Positions 7,917 to 17,929 of a stretch of 64,000 nucleotides of DNA are shown in pieces. The translations under genes and the position numbers were made by a program. Under the pieces are notes generated by a model, which ran no database searches, was not told where the DNA came from, and worked only from the letters and a program-made list of their open reading frames with translations. The stretch comes from Liolophura sinensis (Eukaryota > Mollusca > Polyplacophora > Chitonida > Chitonidae), in contig NC_088300.1 of assembly GCF_032854445.1 (NCBI RefSeq), positions 20,503,608-20,567,607 of the forward strand, given 5' to 3'. How positions within the stretch are numbered: position 1 is the stretch's first letter; the number at the start of each line of letters is the position of its first letter.

Positions 7917-10900
7917 CTCGAGAAGAGGATATTACAAGGTCTTACTTTTAGTTATCTACATGTCTGTCCTTGACAGTGTAAGAGTTGCTTCACTGAATGT
8001 GAATGGGCTCCGAAATGATGTTAAAAAGCACCAAGTTAGAGACTTTGTATTCGAAAATAATATTGACATACTTATCTTACAAGAAACGCATTTTGCCTGT
8101 TATAGTGACACTAAAAAACTCAATATCCTGGTGATTGCAGGTGGACTTATGGTTCGACTCAGAGTTGTGGTGTCGGAATTATTGTTAGATATTCTGTGGA
8201 TTGCACAATTAAGCATGTGCAATACTGTCCTCAGGGTCGATATGTGGCGATATCAGCAGTCATAAATGATACGCCGGTTAAATTAATATGTATATATGCA
8301 CCTAATGCGCCTGTTGATAGGAATGAATTTATTCGGAATATGGACAAACTTATCGCTGGAAGTAGTCCTGTAATTTTAGGTGGTGATTTTAACTTTGTTG
8401 AAAACAATAACCTGGGACACGTATGGAGGTGATCCATTAGCAATTAACTTTGGTAAAATTGAAATGAACTGTTTAAAACATGATTTTTCCCTTTGTGATG
8501 TTTACAGAAAACTGTATCCAAATTGTCAAGTGTATACATGGTGTAGGGGTCAGGGCAGCATCTAGAATCGATAGATTTTATGTATCTACCTCATTAACAA
8601 GACATTGGCTGATTTGTTCCCCTATCCTTTTCAGACCACTCATGTATTTTTATTGATTTGTCTTTTAGAAATGCCTTTGTGTGTGGTCCAAGCTATTGGA
8701 AATGTAATGTGTTTTTGCTGGGGGAAGCAGAATTGTTACATAGTATTGAGAAATTGCACGAGGACATTTTTGGGACTGGGTATATAGTAGATATTATTGA
8801 AAAGTGGCATTATTTCAAAGCCAAAGCCAAACAGATAATTCAAGAATAATCTGGAAAGAAAAAATAAGGTATCAAAGCAAAAGCTAAGGGATTTAAATCA
8901 AGAACTGAACAGTCTGAAATCTGACCCAGTAGGGAACAAAAATGAAATTTCTATACTGATGCCGCTATAAACGACATTCAGGCAGAAGTTAAAAGGGTCT
9001 CAATAATTCGAACTAAGGCTACCCATTTTCTAGACAATGAAAAGCCAACGAGGTACTTTCTACAACGTGAATGTGCGTTCTAAGAAGAAAATGATAAAAT
9101 CTATGAAATGTCATAGATACGAATCATGTATACATGACAAACAAGCAGACCTCTCTAAGTGTGTGTGCAGTTATTATAAGAGTTTGTATTCTTCTCAAGG
9201 GGTTGACACAGATGCCCCAAATAAGTTTTTGTCCTCCTTGCCCTGTTTGAACAGTGCTGATAGGGGTGTCTGTGAAGGAATTATGTCCAAATGATGAATT
9301 ATTTGCTGCCCTTAAAGGTATGTCTAAATATAAGTCACCCAGGCAGTGATGGTTTTGCCATGTGAATTTTATCTTCACTATTGGTCAGTTATTGGAGACA
9401 CATATACCCAGGTTATAAATCAATGCTTCAGCCAGGGCTGCTTGAGCTTAAGCCAGAAGTCAGGTTTGATAACATTGCTGTGTAAAGGTACTGAAAATTC
9501 GAATATGATAAAGAACTGGCGTCCTATCTCTCTGTCAAATGTAGATTACACGATATTGTCTAGAGTCTTATGTAATCGTCTCAAAGTAGTGGTGGCTAGT
9601 GTTGTAGACAAATGCCAGACATCTGGTGTTCCTGGCAGATCAATTTTAGATAACGTGCATCTATTAAGAAGTACATATGACTATGTAGGTCAAAAAGAAT
9701 TGGATGCTTGCTTTATTAGCTTAGACCAAGAAAAAGCATTTGATAGGGTTGAATGGTCTTTCTTATTTAATTGTTTAGAAAAGTATAATTTTGGCCATCA
9801 TTTTGCAGATGGGCGAGGTTATTATATACTGATATAAATAGCTCTGTATTAGTTAATGGTTATGTTACTGAACAGTTTTGCTCTAGAAAGAGGTGTTAGA
9901 CAAGGATGTGCATTATCACCATTACTGTACATACTTACTTTAGAACCCTTTATAAAGGCTGTCAGGCAGTGTGAAAGAATTAGTGGTATACCTATGCCTG
10001 GTAGAAGCAGACAGTCTAAAATTGCTGCACATGCTGACGACGCTACGATTATTGTGTCTGATGAAGAATCAGCTCATCATGTTATTAAATTGGTCCATGA
10101 ATTTGGGAGACCATCAGGGGCTAAACTTAATGTGGCCTAAAAGTGTGGTACTTCCTATTGGTACATGGAAGGTCAGTGACGATACTGTAGCCGGCATTAG
10201 GACTGTCGAAAACATTAAAATATGTGGTGTATATTTTGGTGAAAACCAGGAAGATCTAATCATTGAACGTGTACTCAAGAAAGTAAAAAAAATGTGTCAT
10301 GTTGGGTGACCGGTACCTTACAATGCGGGGCCGGGCTGTTATAATTAACACTGTTGCCTTGTTCTGTTCTGTGGTATATTGGCCAATGTTTTATGTTAAC
10401 ACCAAAATGTATTTTACACTGTACTCAGCATGTCTTTAAGTTCTTTGGAATGGCAAACCAGGTTAAGCCAGAGTTTGTGAGGTCAAGCTTACCGCACTCG
10501 TTAATGCTCCAGCCTTTTATAGGTTTGTGTTGTCTGCCTGGAAAGAATTTTATCATGGTCAACAGTTATCTCCAGCAATGTTTCCCAATAAAATTATATA
10601 TAGTGTCTTTCTGTCCAAGATTTCTGAACCTCCGAGAGTTGTAGCTTCTCAACCAATGTTACCGTGGCCTCTGATTTGGTGCACAGTGTTCAACGGCTTC
10701 CTGGATAACAATCTTATAAATTTTCATTTAAATTAGTTCATAAATATTCTGCCTATCAAGGAGATTCTCTTAAGAAGAAATATATGCACAGATGATTTGT
10801 GTAGCTTTTGTGGTAAATCCGACACCAGGAATCATTTGTTTGTAGAATGCGACGTTACACAACAGGTACTGTTGAATTTTCAAGGCTTTTTTGGATGTAT

Positions 10901-11416
10901 GGAAGCTTTTCCCCTGCTTTTCAGAGAAGGATCTAATACACAAATTGTTTGGTGTTCCGCTATCAAAGGACGAGAATTCAATGTACACATACCTTATAAC
11001 AGTTTGTTTGTTTTGTGTATGGTGCGCTAGAAATGAGGACTGTTTTTCAAGGTAAAAGGAAATCTGTTGCAAGCATAGTTATGTCCTATTAAGTCATGTC
11101 TGAATCACGAGTTTGTCAGACTTCTTCCGTCTCAGTAAAGTCAACTTTCAGGAAAACATGGGCCAGAGGAAACGTTATATGTGCTATTGACAACTCAAAG
11201 CTTAAGTTCTTTCTGTAATGGAATACTTGATCTGTTATAAATACATGTACCATGCATAAATGTAAAAAGACGACAGCCCACATCTACTGTGATAAACACA
11301 TCTATTGTTTTAATTGGGCTGATGTTTTTAATGTCAACTCTGTATTTGTTTATTGGAATAAATTATTTTATGTTCCCAAACAAATATATATATACCCAAA
11401 CTTTCCTTCTGCTTTC
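7917..11416 (+). mobile_element. 3' part of LINE copy A (ORF2 and 3' UTR), Tx1/L1-type
   Basis: LINE sequence resumes directly after the truncated LTR. It holds a decayed ORF2 (about 7960-11030) and a 3' UTR ending CCAAACTTTCCTTCTGCTTTC at 11416. The next base begins a 5S rRNA sequence. No poly-A tail is present; the 3' end is a short AT-rich stretch plus this conserved pyrimidine block, which recurs at the 3' ends of copies 0 and B. Confidence 0.85.
7960..11030 (+). pseudogene. LINE copy A ORF2: endonuclease-RT-zinc knuckle, frameshifted
   Basis: ORF2 of an L1/Tx1-group non-LTR retrotransposon, broken into many frames. The AP-endonuclease domain runs about 7960-8700: SLNVNGLR with the catalytic Asn, ILQETHF with Glu, GGDFNF at about 8380, DRFYVS and an SDH motif near 8638. 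The RT domain runs about 9430-10140: LITLLCKG, NWRPISLSNVDYTILSRVL, SLDQEKAFDRVEW (about 9718) and RGVRQGCALSPLLY (about 9890). The active site reads HADD where Y/FADD is usual. A C-terminal CX2CX7HX4C knuckle (CSFCGKSDTRNHLFVEC) is at about 10798-10848. The DQEKAFDRV and NWRPISL forms point to the Tx1 clade. Several frameshifts make it inactive. Confidence 0.88.
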
Positions 11417-11444
11417 GCCTACGGCCATATCACGATGAAAACAC
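11417..11444 (+). pseudogene. 5S rRNA start, 28 bp, truncated
   Basis: GCCTACGGCCATATCACG followed by ATGAAAACAC matches the first 28 bases of the 5S gene at 110, with one change. It follows the 3' end of LINE copy A without a gap and runs straight into LINE copy B. The remaining 92 bases of the 5S gene are absent. Confidence 0.85.
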
Positions 11445-11827
11445 ATCTTAAGACAATGGGTCAACAGAGAAAAGCGAAACTGGAAAAGACCAACGTCCCT
11501 GAAAGAGATGCTACATTGGCTGATATGGATGACAGTATTTGCACTGTTACGTCCGATGACGTGGTTCGTGATGATCCGGAGGTTTCATTAGTGTAGATGA
11601 CACCAGCACCATCTCAGGACAGTGACAATAAGTTGACTGGAATTTCAAAGCGGAAATCTTTAACTTCCCGTGCAAGAACGTTAAGAAAGGTTATATGGAC
11701 TGACTGGACAAGAATTTGCGTATAACTAATTAAGAACAATGAGTATGTACGGCCTTTCTTCTACTATTTATAGTGCCTGTCCAAGGCTCAATTCGTTTTG
11801 GTTAATTAAATGTAAATGGTTTGCGTA

Positions 11828-14700
11828 ATGCTAACTAGCAAGAGCAAGGTGAAGAATTTTGTATTCAAGAACGATATTGATGTCCTTTCTTTGCAAGAAA
11901 CCCATTTTGCCAATCATAACGACACAAAAAGGTGTAAATATCCGCGGTGATGCACAATGGGCGCTTGGGACAAACAGAAGCTGTTGGGTGTGGATCATTA
12001 TAAGATATATCGTAGACTGTAGCATACGGAAGGTAATTAGGTTCCCGTATGGAGATAATAACACTGCCCTTTACCTTGTGTGCATTTATGCCCCTAGCAG
12101 TTGTAAAGATAGACTTCTCCTCCAGTTTAGACATTTTGGTATGTGGTAGTGAAGTTCTTGTGTTACCCTGATAGGAAATGTTCTTCCTGGTCAAGAAACC
12201 AGACGGGCTAGGCGAATTCACCGATTATATTTGCCAACAATTCTTTAAAATTATGTAATATCATCTAATCTTTTTCATGTGCCGTTCCCTGACCACTCGT
12301 GTAATTACTTTGATGTGCGTGTTTAAGTATGTTATCACCTGGGGTCCATTTTACTGGAAATGTGATGTGCCTGCGCTGTTAGACCCGAAGTTAACTGTTA
12401 AAATTAAGATTATTTATTTATTTCATTGGTGTTTTACTCAAGAATATTTCACTTATACGACGGTGGTCAGCATTATGATGGGTGGAAACCGGGCACAGCC
12501 CGGGGGAAACCCGCGACCATCCGCAGGTTGCTGACAGACGGCCGGAGAGGAAGCCAGCATGAGTTGGACTTGAACTCACAGCGACCGCATTGGTGAGAGA
12601 CTCCTGGGTCATTACGCTGCGCTAGCGCGGTAACCAACTAAGCCACGGAAAATTAAGAATGTATACAATAATCATTTCGCTAATATAGATAATATGAATG
12701 AAAGGAATTTAATTAATAGCTGGGATGAACTTAAATGTGATTGCAAGGATGTTATTCGCACACATTATGGTATTATTTCCTCCAGAAGAATGTGCAAATT
12801 AGCGGATTTGGAGAAAGAACTCAATGAAGAAAACAATAGATGCCCTTCACAAATTAGCCCGTGATGGAGCGGTAATTAGAGTCAAATCGGTGTATTTTGA
12901 TCAGGGTGAAAAGCCCACAAGGTACTTTATTAAGCGGGAGGTCGGCCATCAAAAAAGAAAATGATTAAGAATATTAAATGTCATAAGGAAGGCTCAAACG
13001 TTCATTCAGGGCAAAGTGATATTGCTGGTTGTATCCGTGTGTATTACAAATATTTGTATTCTAAGGAGACAACTGATACCGATTTGCAAGGTACCTTTTT
13101 GTCAGTTGTCACAGAATTGCAGAGATACCTGTCAGGGTATACTAACTGAGGATGAAGTGTATTTTGCTTTAAAACATACATGTATGTCTAAATACCGTTC
13201 TCCTGGTAGTGACGGCCTTCTAGCGGAATTCTATATTCAGTTTTGTCCCATCTTTGGTGAAGCGTATACATACGTCGTCAGTTGTTGCTTTCGTTCAGGA
13301 TTACTCTCCTCATCTCAGATATCTAGTTTGATAACCTCCTTTGTAAAAATCCTTACAATCCAGACAATATTAAAATTGGAGACCAATCAACGTGGATTAC
13401 AAAATTGCCTCTGTGTAACCTCCGTTAAGTCCGTTACTGACACAACAGTCCCACAAAACTAAACTTCCTGGAAGGAGTATTTTCGATAATTTGCATCTGT
13501 TAAGAAATATTTAAGATTGTGTTGAACAAAAGGACCTTGAGGTCTGTTTTATTAATTTGGATCAGGAAAAGGCATTTTACACTGAACTGGTCGTTTTTGT
13601 TTAGATGACTTTTGTAAAACTGATGTATACAAATGTAACTAGCCGTGTTATTGTTAATGGTCACATGACAGAATCATTTAGCTTATCTCGTGGTGTCCGA
13701 CAGGCAGTGCCCTTTCGCCGCTACTTTACATATTGTCATTGGAGCCATTCATTGCAGCAGTTTGAACAATAGCTTAATTAGAGGCGCGGGAATGCCAGAA
13801 ACGGACAGACAGGCAAAGCTTTCTGCTTTTGCAGATGATACACCTGCCATTGTTTCTGAGGAGAATTCGGTCCTGCACCTGATTATGGTGGCTGATATGT
13901 ATGGTAAAGCATGGGGAAAAAAACTAAGTCTTTCGAAAAATGCCGCTCTCCCCATTGGGTAGTGGGTTGAAACAGTGTTTCCTGATGTTGGTTTTATGTT
14001 ATGGTTACTACTCAGTGTGTATGTCTACATAGTAAATGTGTTACTCAGTGTACCCAAATGTAACAACAAACCCGATTCTTTGAAAAGAACTGTCGTATAC
14101 TATACCTTCGTGCTGGCGGACTAATGTACAACACATAGATTGTAAAAAAAATGCTTTAACTGTCAGACATATTTTGAAGTTTATTTCTTGGTTCGCGGCC
14201 AATTGGACTTACTTTCGCCATTTATTGGATAGGGCTGTCTTTGCGGAATGTTAGGCCAGAGTTTGGCAGGCCTAACATACCTCACTTTCAATATGCACGA
14301 CCATTTTATCAGTTCGTCATGACAGCATGGAAAGAGTTTTACCAGGGACAAACATTACTTGTGCTACCATATACCATTAAGTTCATTTACACTCAGCTCA
14401 TTAAAAGTGTTGTAGAGGTTCCAAGAGTTGTAATGAAGCGCATTCAGTTAGACTGACCTGTTATTTCGAAGACAGTTTTTTGCCCATTTCTGTTTCATAA
14501 CTTGCTAAATTTCTATTTCAAGATGTTTCATGATATATTGCCTGTTCAGGAAAGGGTATTACCGTAATATCGCCACGAATGTCTCATGTGTTTTCTGTCA
14601 GGACTCAAAAACGCAGATACATCTGTTTGTTAAATGCCGCATGGTGCAGTAAGTATTTAATGAATTTCTTCGTGTTTTGGCTTTGTATGAAATTTTATAC
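11828..14700 (+). pseudogene. LINE copy B ORF2 relic, interrupted by a SINE
   Basis: Pieces of ORF2 in several frames. They include an endonuclease start with a LQETHFAN block near 11893, a CIYAPSS strand near 12080, an RT linker with VYYKYLYSKE near 13040, RSPGSDGLLAEFY near 13197, a damaged DQEKAF near 13561, and an FADD active site near 13830 (SAFADDTPAIVS). A C-terminal knuckle near 14590-14650 keeps the CX2C...H...C spacing. It is homologous to the copy A ORF2 throughout but cannot encode a protein. Confidence 0.8.
12410..12648 (-). mobile_element. tRNA-headed SINE inside LINE copy B, with target duplication
   Basis: An inverted, nearly full-length SINE. The plus strand starts with the TTATTTATTTATTTCATTGGTG tail and ends at the tRNA-like head. 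The 10-bp flank AAAATTAAGA is repeated at 12400-12409 and 12649-12658, a clean target-site duplication. Internal Pol III boxes are recognisable (GAGTTCAAGTCCAACTC as B box in the sense direction). Confidence 0.9.
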
Positions 14701-14865
14701 CGCGCTTAAATGAAGAGAGCCTATTCAATAAGATTTTGACAATGTAGGTGAAAATGTCCGAACTGTATGTTTGCATGTTATACTGTTTTCCCTGTGGTGT
14801 GCTCGCAATGGTGTGGTGTATCAAAACAAATTAATAGATGTTAACTATGTTGTATGGACTAATAT

Positions 14866-14869
<4 letters not shown>

Positions 14870-14958
<89 letters not shown>
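14870..14958. repeat. (AT)n microsatellite
   Basis: An uninterrupted run of about 44 AT dinucleotides in the 3' region of LINE copy B. The Tyr/Ile frames across it are not genes. Confidence 0.97.
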
Positions 14959-14963
<5 letters not shown>

Positions 14964-15165
14964 GGAAGTATGCAGAAGTTTCAACAGGTTACTGAGTCAA
15001 ACTGAGTATATATTTTATCCGCCATAATACTGCTCATAGTATTGAATAAGGCTAAATATATATATATGATGGGGAAGTATGCAGAAGTTTCAACAGGTTA
15101 CTGAGTCAAACTGAGTATATATTTTATCCGCCATAATACTGCTCATAGTATTGAATAAGGCTAAA
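14959..15165. repeat. 109-bp tandem duplication next to the AT run
   Basis: The block starting GATGGGGAAGTATGCAGAAG occurs at 14959 and again at 15068. The copies are nearly identical and are separated by a short AT run, which suggests recent duplication by slippage or unequal exchange at the AT tract. Confidence 0.93.
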
Positions 15166-15450
15166 TGGATGTACATCGTGACTTGTGAATAAATTATTTT
15201 ATTATCAAAAAAAATGACTATTGCTGTTGTTATTTTTAAAACCGTTTGTGATTTTGCAATAATATATATCCAAACTTTCCTCCTGCTTTCACCAAAGCAT
15301 AGAAGCATAGAAGCGGAGACCGAGTAGTTGTAATCGCGTATCAAGGAGTACAAAACAATCTGCCAGGATCGACACGCAGAGGTCAGCCATTAACAGGTGC
15401 GTTGAAAGATAGTGTCCAACACTAGGCCTAACTTAGCTACCTCAAGTCAA

Positions 15451-15955
15451 TAGCCCTGGATGACAACGCTCGTAGGGCCTCGTAGTAATGGCTGGGTTCC
15501 CTTTAGCCTGGCAGGATGAATTGTGAAATTTCGGAAAACAGTCGATTACTACCGTACGTCACCCATCCATCCTTTAGAATGGTTAGGGTCATAGGGCACG
15601 TGACTGTTAAAATCCCGAGAAGTCGATCATTCCGAAAGGTAAATATCCATAAATATTTATTAAAGTCCGCCTCTCCTCTTTTTCATTTACGAAATAGCTG
15701 CCATCTACACGGCTTCATTTGTGGGAGGTCAGGCATGTCAAAACAACGCATGTCAAAACATCAGCCTTCACATGACGACAAATGGACTTCATAAGCAACA
15801 TAACTGAAGGGAGGGATAGTTTCGTATCCAGGTGCCTGGAAGCGCATGCGCGCCGTGTAGATGGCGGCCTTTGACTGTTTTCCGAAATTTCACAATTCAT
15901 CCTACCGGGCTAAAGGGCACCCAGCTATGGGGACGTACGTTGTCATCCAGGGCTA
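15451..15955. mobile_element. Non-autonomous DNA transposon (MITE) with 8-bp target duplication
   Basis: A 505-bp element with long inverted repeats: TAGCCCTGGATGACAAC at 15451 and its complement ending CCAGGGCTA at 15955. The repeats extend inward about 85-95 bp to the GAAATTTCGGAAAACAGTC block (15525-15543) and its complement (15873-15891). The flank CAAGTCAA occurs on both sides (15443-15450 and 15956-15963). Eight-base duplications are typical of hAT and P superfamilies. No transposase inside, so it must be moved in trans. Confidence 0.88.
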
Positions 15956-15963
15956 CAAGTCAA

Positions 15964-16778
15964 CAACATTTTAGTTTTACGCGCACGTAGGGTAAGACTC
16001 AACAAGCGTTTTCGTAAAATACTTGGCCTAATGTAAGTTGTTTTATATTTTCGTCATGGTTCGTGAAATATTACCTAATAATATGCTCTTGGAGTTCCCC
16101 ATCATGCAAAAAATCGCGCTTCAGCATGAGTATCCTGATGATAGTGGCGTTTGTCAGAATATGTGTATAGCTGTATTTGACTATCTTTGTCTCTATTTTA
16201 CATAGCACAACAACCATCACATCATTGTCAAATTAATCATGCCAAGTTTTTTGGTTTATGTGGGTCACATTTCTTCAGCTGTTTAATGGTATTAAATACG
16301 AGTGTTGTTTTACATGATAGTTTATACACGTGTGAGTCAATGTCAATGATTGGTGTTCATTCTGTTTTACGTTACACCAAGGCATTTAGTTTTGCATTCT
16401 GATAGGGTTATCACTTCAAATACATGGAGTTGACATGCGGTTATCTCTTTTTATCCTTGCTATAGTTTTGCCTTTGAGTTTACAGTTGGTGACTTGGCTT
16501 GACTACCTGGTATGTTTACCTTGCTGGATCAAGATCATGACACAGTCTGGCTGTCTTCCAATATATCTGAAAGGAGGCCCAAGAAGAAGGAGGTCAACAG
16601 CTGGGCATTCAAGAAGATAACAAAATTGATTATTAAGCGTTTTGCGTTATCAGTTTTTCACCATTTTCAACCAGAAGGTTCACTGTATTGTCAAAATTAT
16701 GTCTGTCTGTCTGTCTATTACCAGAATATCTTGAGAACCGTTTCCGGTATAATATAATTTGGTGAACTTGTTCAAGGC
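15964..16778. other. No gene seen
   Basis: AT-rich sequence between the MITE and the next SINE. I see a short CTGT repeat at 16697-16714 but no convincing coding region; the open frames are short and lack recognisable motifs. Confidence 0.5.
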
Positions 16779-17053
16779 GGGGCCTCCTTGGCTCAGTCGG
16801 TTAGCGCGCTAGTGCAGCGTAATGACCCAGGAGTCTCTCACCAATGCGGTCGCTTTTAGTTCAAGTCCAGCTCACGCTTGCTTCCTCTCCGGCAGTACAT
16901 GGGAAGGTCTGTCAACAACCTACGGATGGTCGTGGGTTTCCCCCGAGCACTGCCCTGTTTGTTCCCACCGTAATGCTGACCGCCGTCGTATAAGTGAAAT
17001 ATTCTTGAGTACGGCGTAAAACACCAATCCAAAAAATAAATAAATAAATAAAC
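16779..17053 (+). mobile_element. tRNA-headed SINE, nearly full length
   Basis: Starts GGGGCCTCCTTGGCTCAGTC with an A box in a tRNA-like head. A B-box equivalent (AGTTCAAGTCC) is near 16858. The conserved body GTATAAGTGAAATATTCTTG is near 16990, and the element ends in a TAAA repeat. It is slightly diverged from the copy at 17410. Confidence 0.92.
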
Positions 17054-17397
17054 TCTATCCTCAAGTTCAGTTATATAGTTCATTTATATTTTTATTAATA
17101 TTAATACATATGAGTAAACAATGGACATATAAACTGGTGTGAGAAAATTGTATGAATTACATTATTTGCCCTAAAAATTCTCCCAAATCTATTCATTATA
17201 TTTTCCTTAGTTTCCCTTGCAGATCAACAGTACAAGTTACTATGGTAACCAGTGATTCCTGTGATAATCCACAGGAAACTACATCGCTGGAAGGCAGTTA
17301 CCCGATGCGGATGAGGTTAAAATGGTTGATTATCTAAACAGAACGGGTAAATACAATATCGTTCCGTGATCGGACGCGCGTGCCTAGGACCATGCCC
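17054..17397. other. No gene seen between two SINEs
   Basis: Unique-looking AT-rich sequence. No motif, repeat or coding frame that I can support. Confidence 0.5.
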
Positions 17398-17409
17398 TCT
17401 ACCCCAACG

Positions 17410-17681
17410 GGGGGCCTCCGTGGCTCAGTCGGTTAAAGCGCTAGCGCAGCGTAATGACCCAGGAGTCTCTCACCAATGCGGTCGCTGTGAGTTCAAGTCC
17501 AGCTCATGCTGGCTTCCTCTCCGGCCGTACGTGAGAAGGTTTGCCAGCAACCTGCGGATGGTCGTGGGTTTCCGCCGGGCTCTGCCCGGTTTCCACCCAC
17601 CATAATGCTGGCCGCCGTCGTATAAGTGAAATATTCTTGAGTACGGCGTAAAACACCAATCAAAAAAAAAAAAAAAAAAAA
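17410..17681 (+). mobile_element. tRNA-headed SINE, full length, with 12-bp target duplication
   Basis: The best-preserved SINE here: tRNA-like head (GGGGCCTCCGTGGCTCAGTC), B box AGTTCAAGTCC, conserved body and an A-only tail of about 18-19 bases. It is flanked by TCTACCCCAACG at 17398-17409 and 17682-17693. A pure poly-A tail rather than the usual TAAA repeat, together with a perfect duplication, points to a recent insertion. Confidence 0.95.
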
Positions 17682-17711
17682 TCTACCCCAACGAGTAACA
17701 ATTCATTTGTT

Positions 17712-17880
17712 GTCCCTCCTGTTGCAAATCTTTTCAAGCGAGGCCTATTTCCATCTACCTAGTACACCGTTCTTTTCAGGGTTAATACCAGTCCTGTTGC
17801 AAATCTTTCCGCTCCTTCAAGCGAGCCATATTTCCAGCTACCGCGTGCATCTTCTTTTCAGGGCTAGAACCAGTCCTTAA
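17712..17880. repeat. Two-copy tandem repeat of about 85-90 bp
   Basis: The block CCTGTTGCAAATCTTT...TTTTCAGGG occurs twice (about 17717 and 17792), each followed by an ACCAGTCC-type junction. It may belong to the untranslated leader or LTR of the decayed gypsy element downstream. Confidence 0.65.
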
Positions 17881-17929
17881 GTCCGAAAAGTGTTTTCAAC
17901 TGTGAAAGTGTGAAGTTAACTGACTTCCG

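Larger units (their letters stand above)
11445..15290 (+). mobile_element. LINE copy B, 5'-truncated relative of copy A
   Basis: Begins in the C-terminal part of ORF1 (11435-11596 is open, ending at a stop). It continues with an ORF2 relic and ends at 15290 with CCAAACTTTCCTCCTGCTTTC, the same terminal block as copy A. It is older than copy A in appearance: more frameshifts, a SINE insertion (12410-12648), an (AT)n expansion and a 109-bp duplication near its 3' end. The bases after 15290 (ACCAAAGCATAG) no longer look like 5S. Confidence 0.8.

Noticed and set aside
14771-14995. Tyr/Ile-repeat open frame
   Set aside because: It is only the AT microsatellite read as TAT ATA codons.
16779-16860. 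tRNA gene at the SINE head
   Set aside because: The A and B boxes are part of the repeated SINE; no full cloverleaf or anticodon arm is present.
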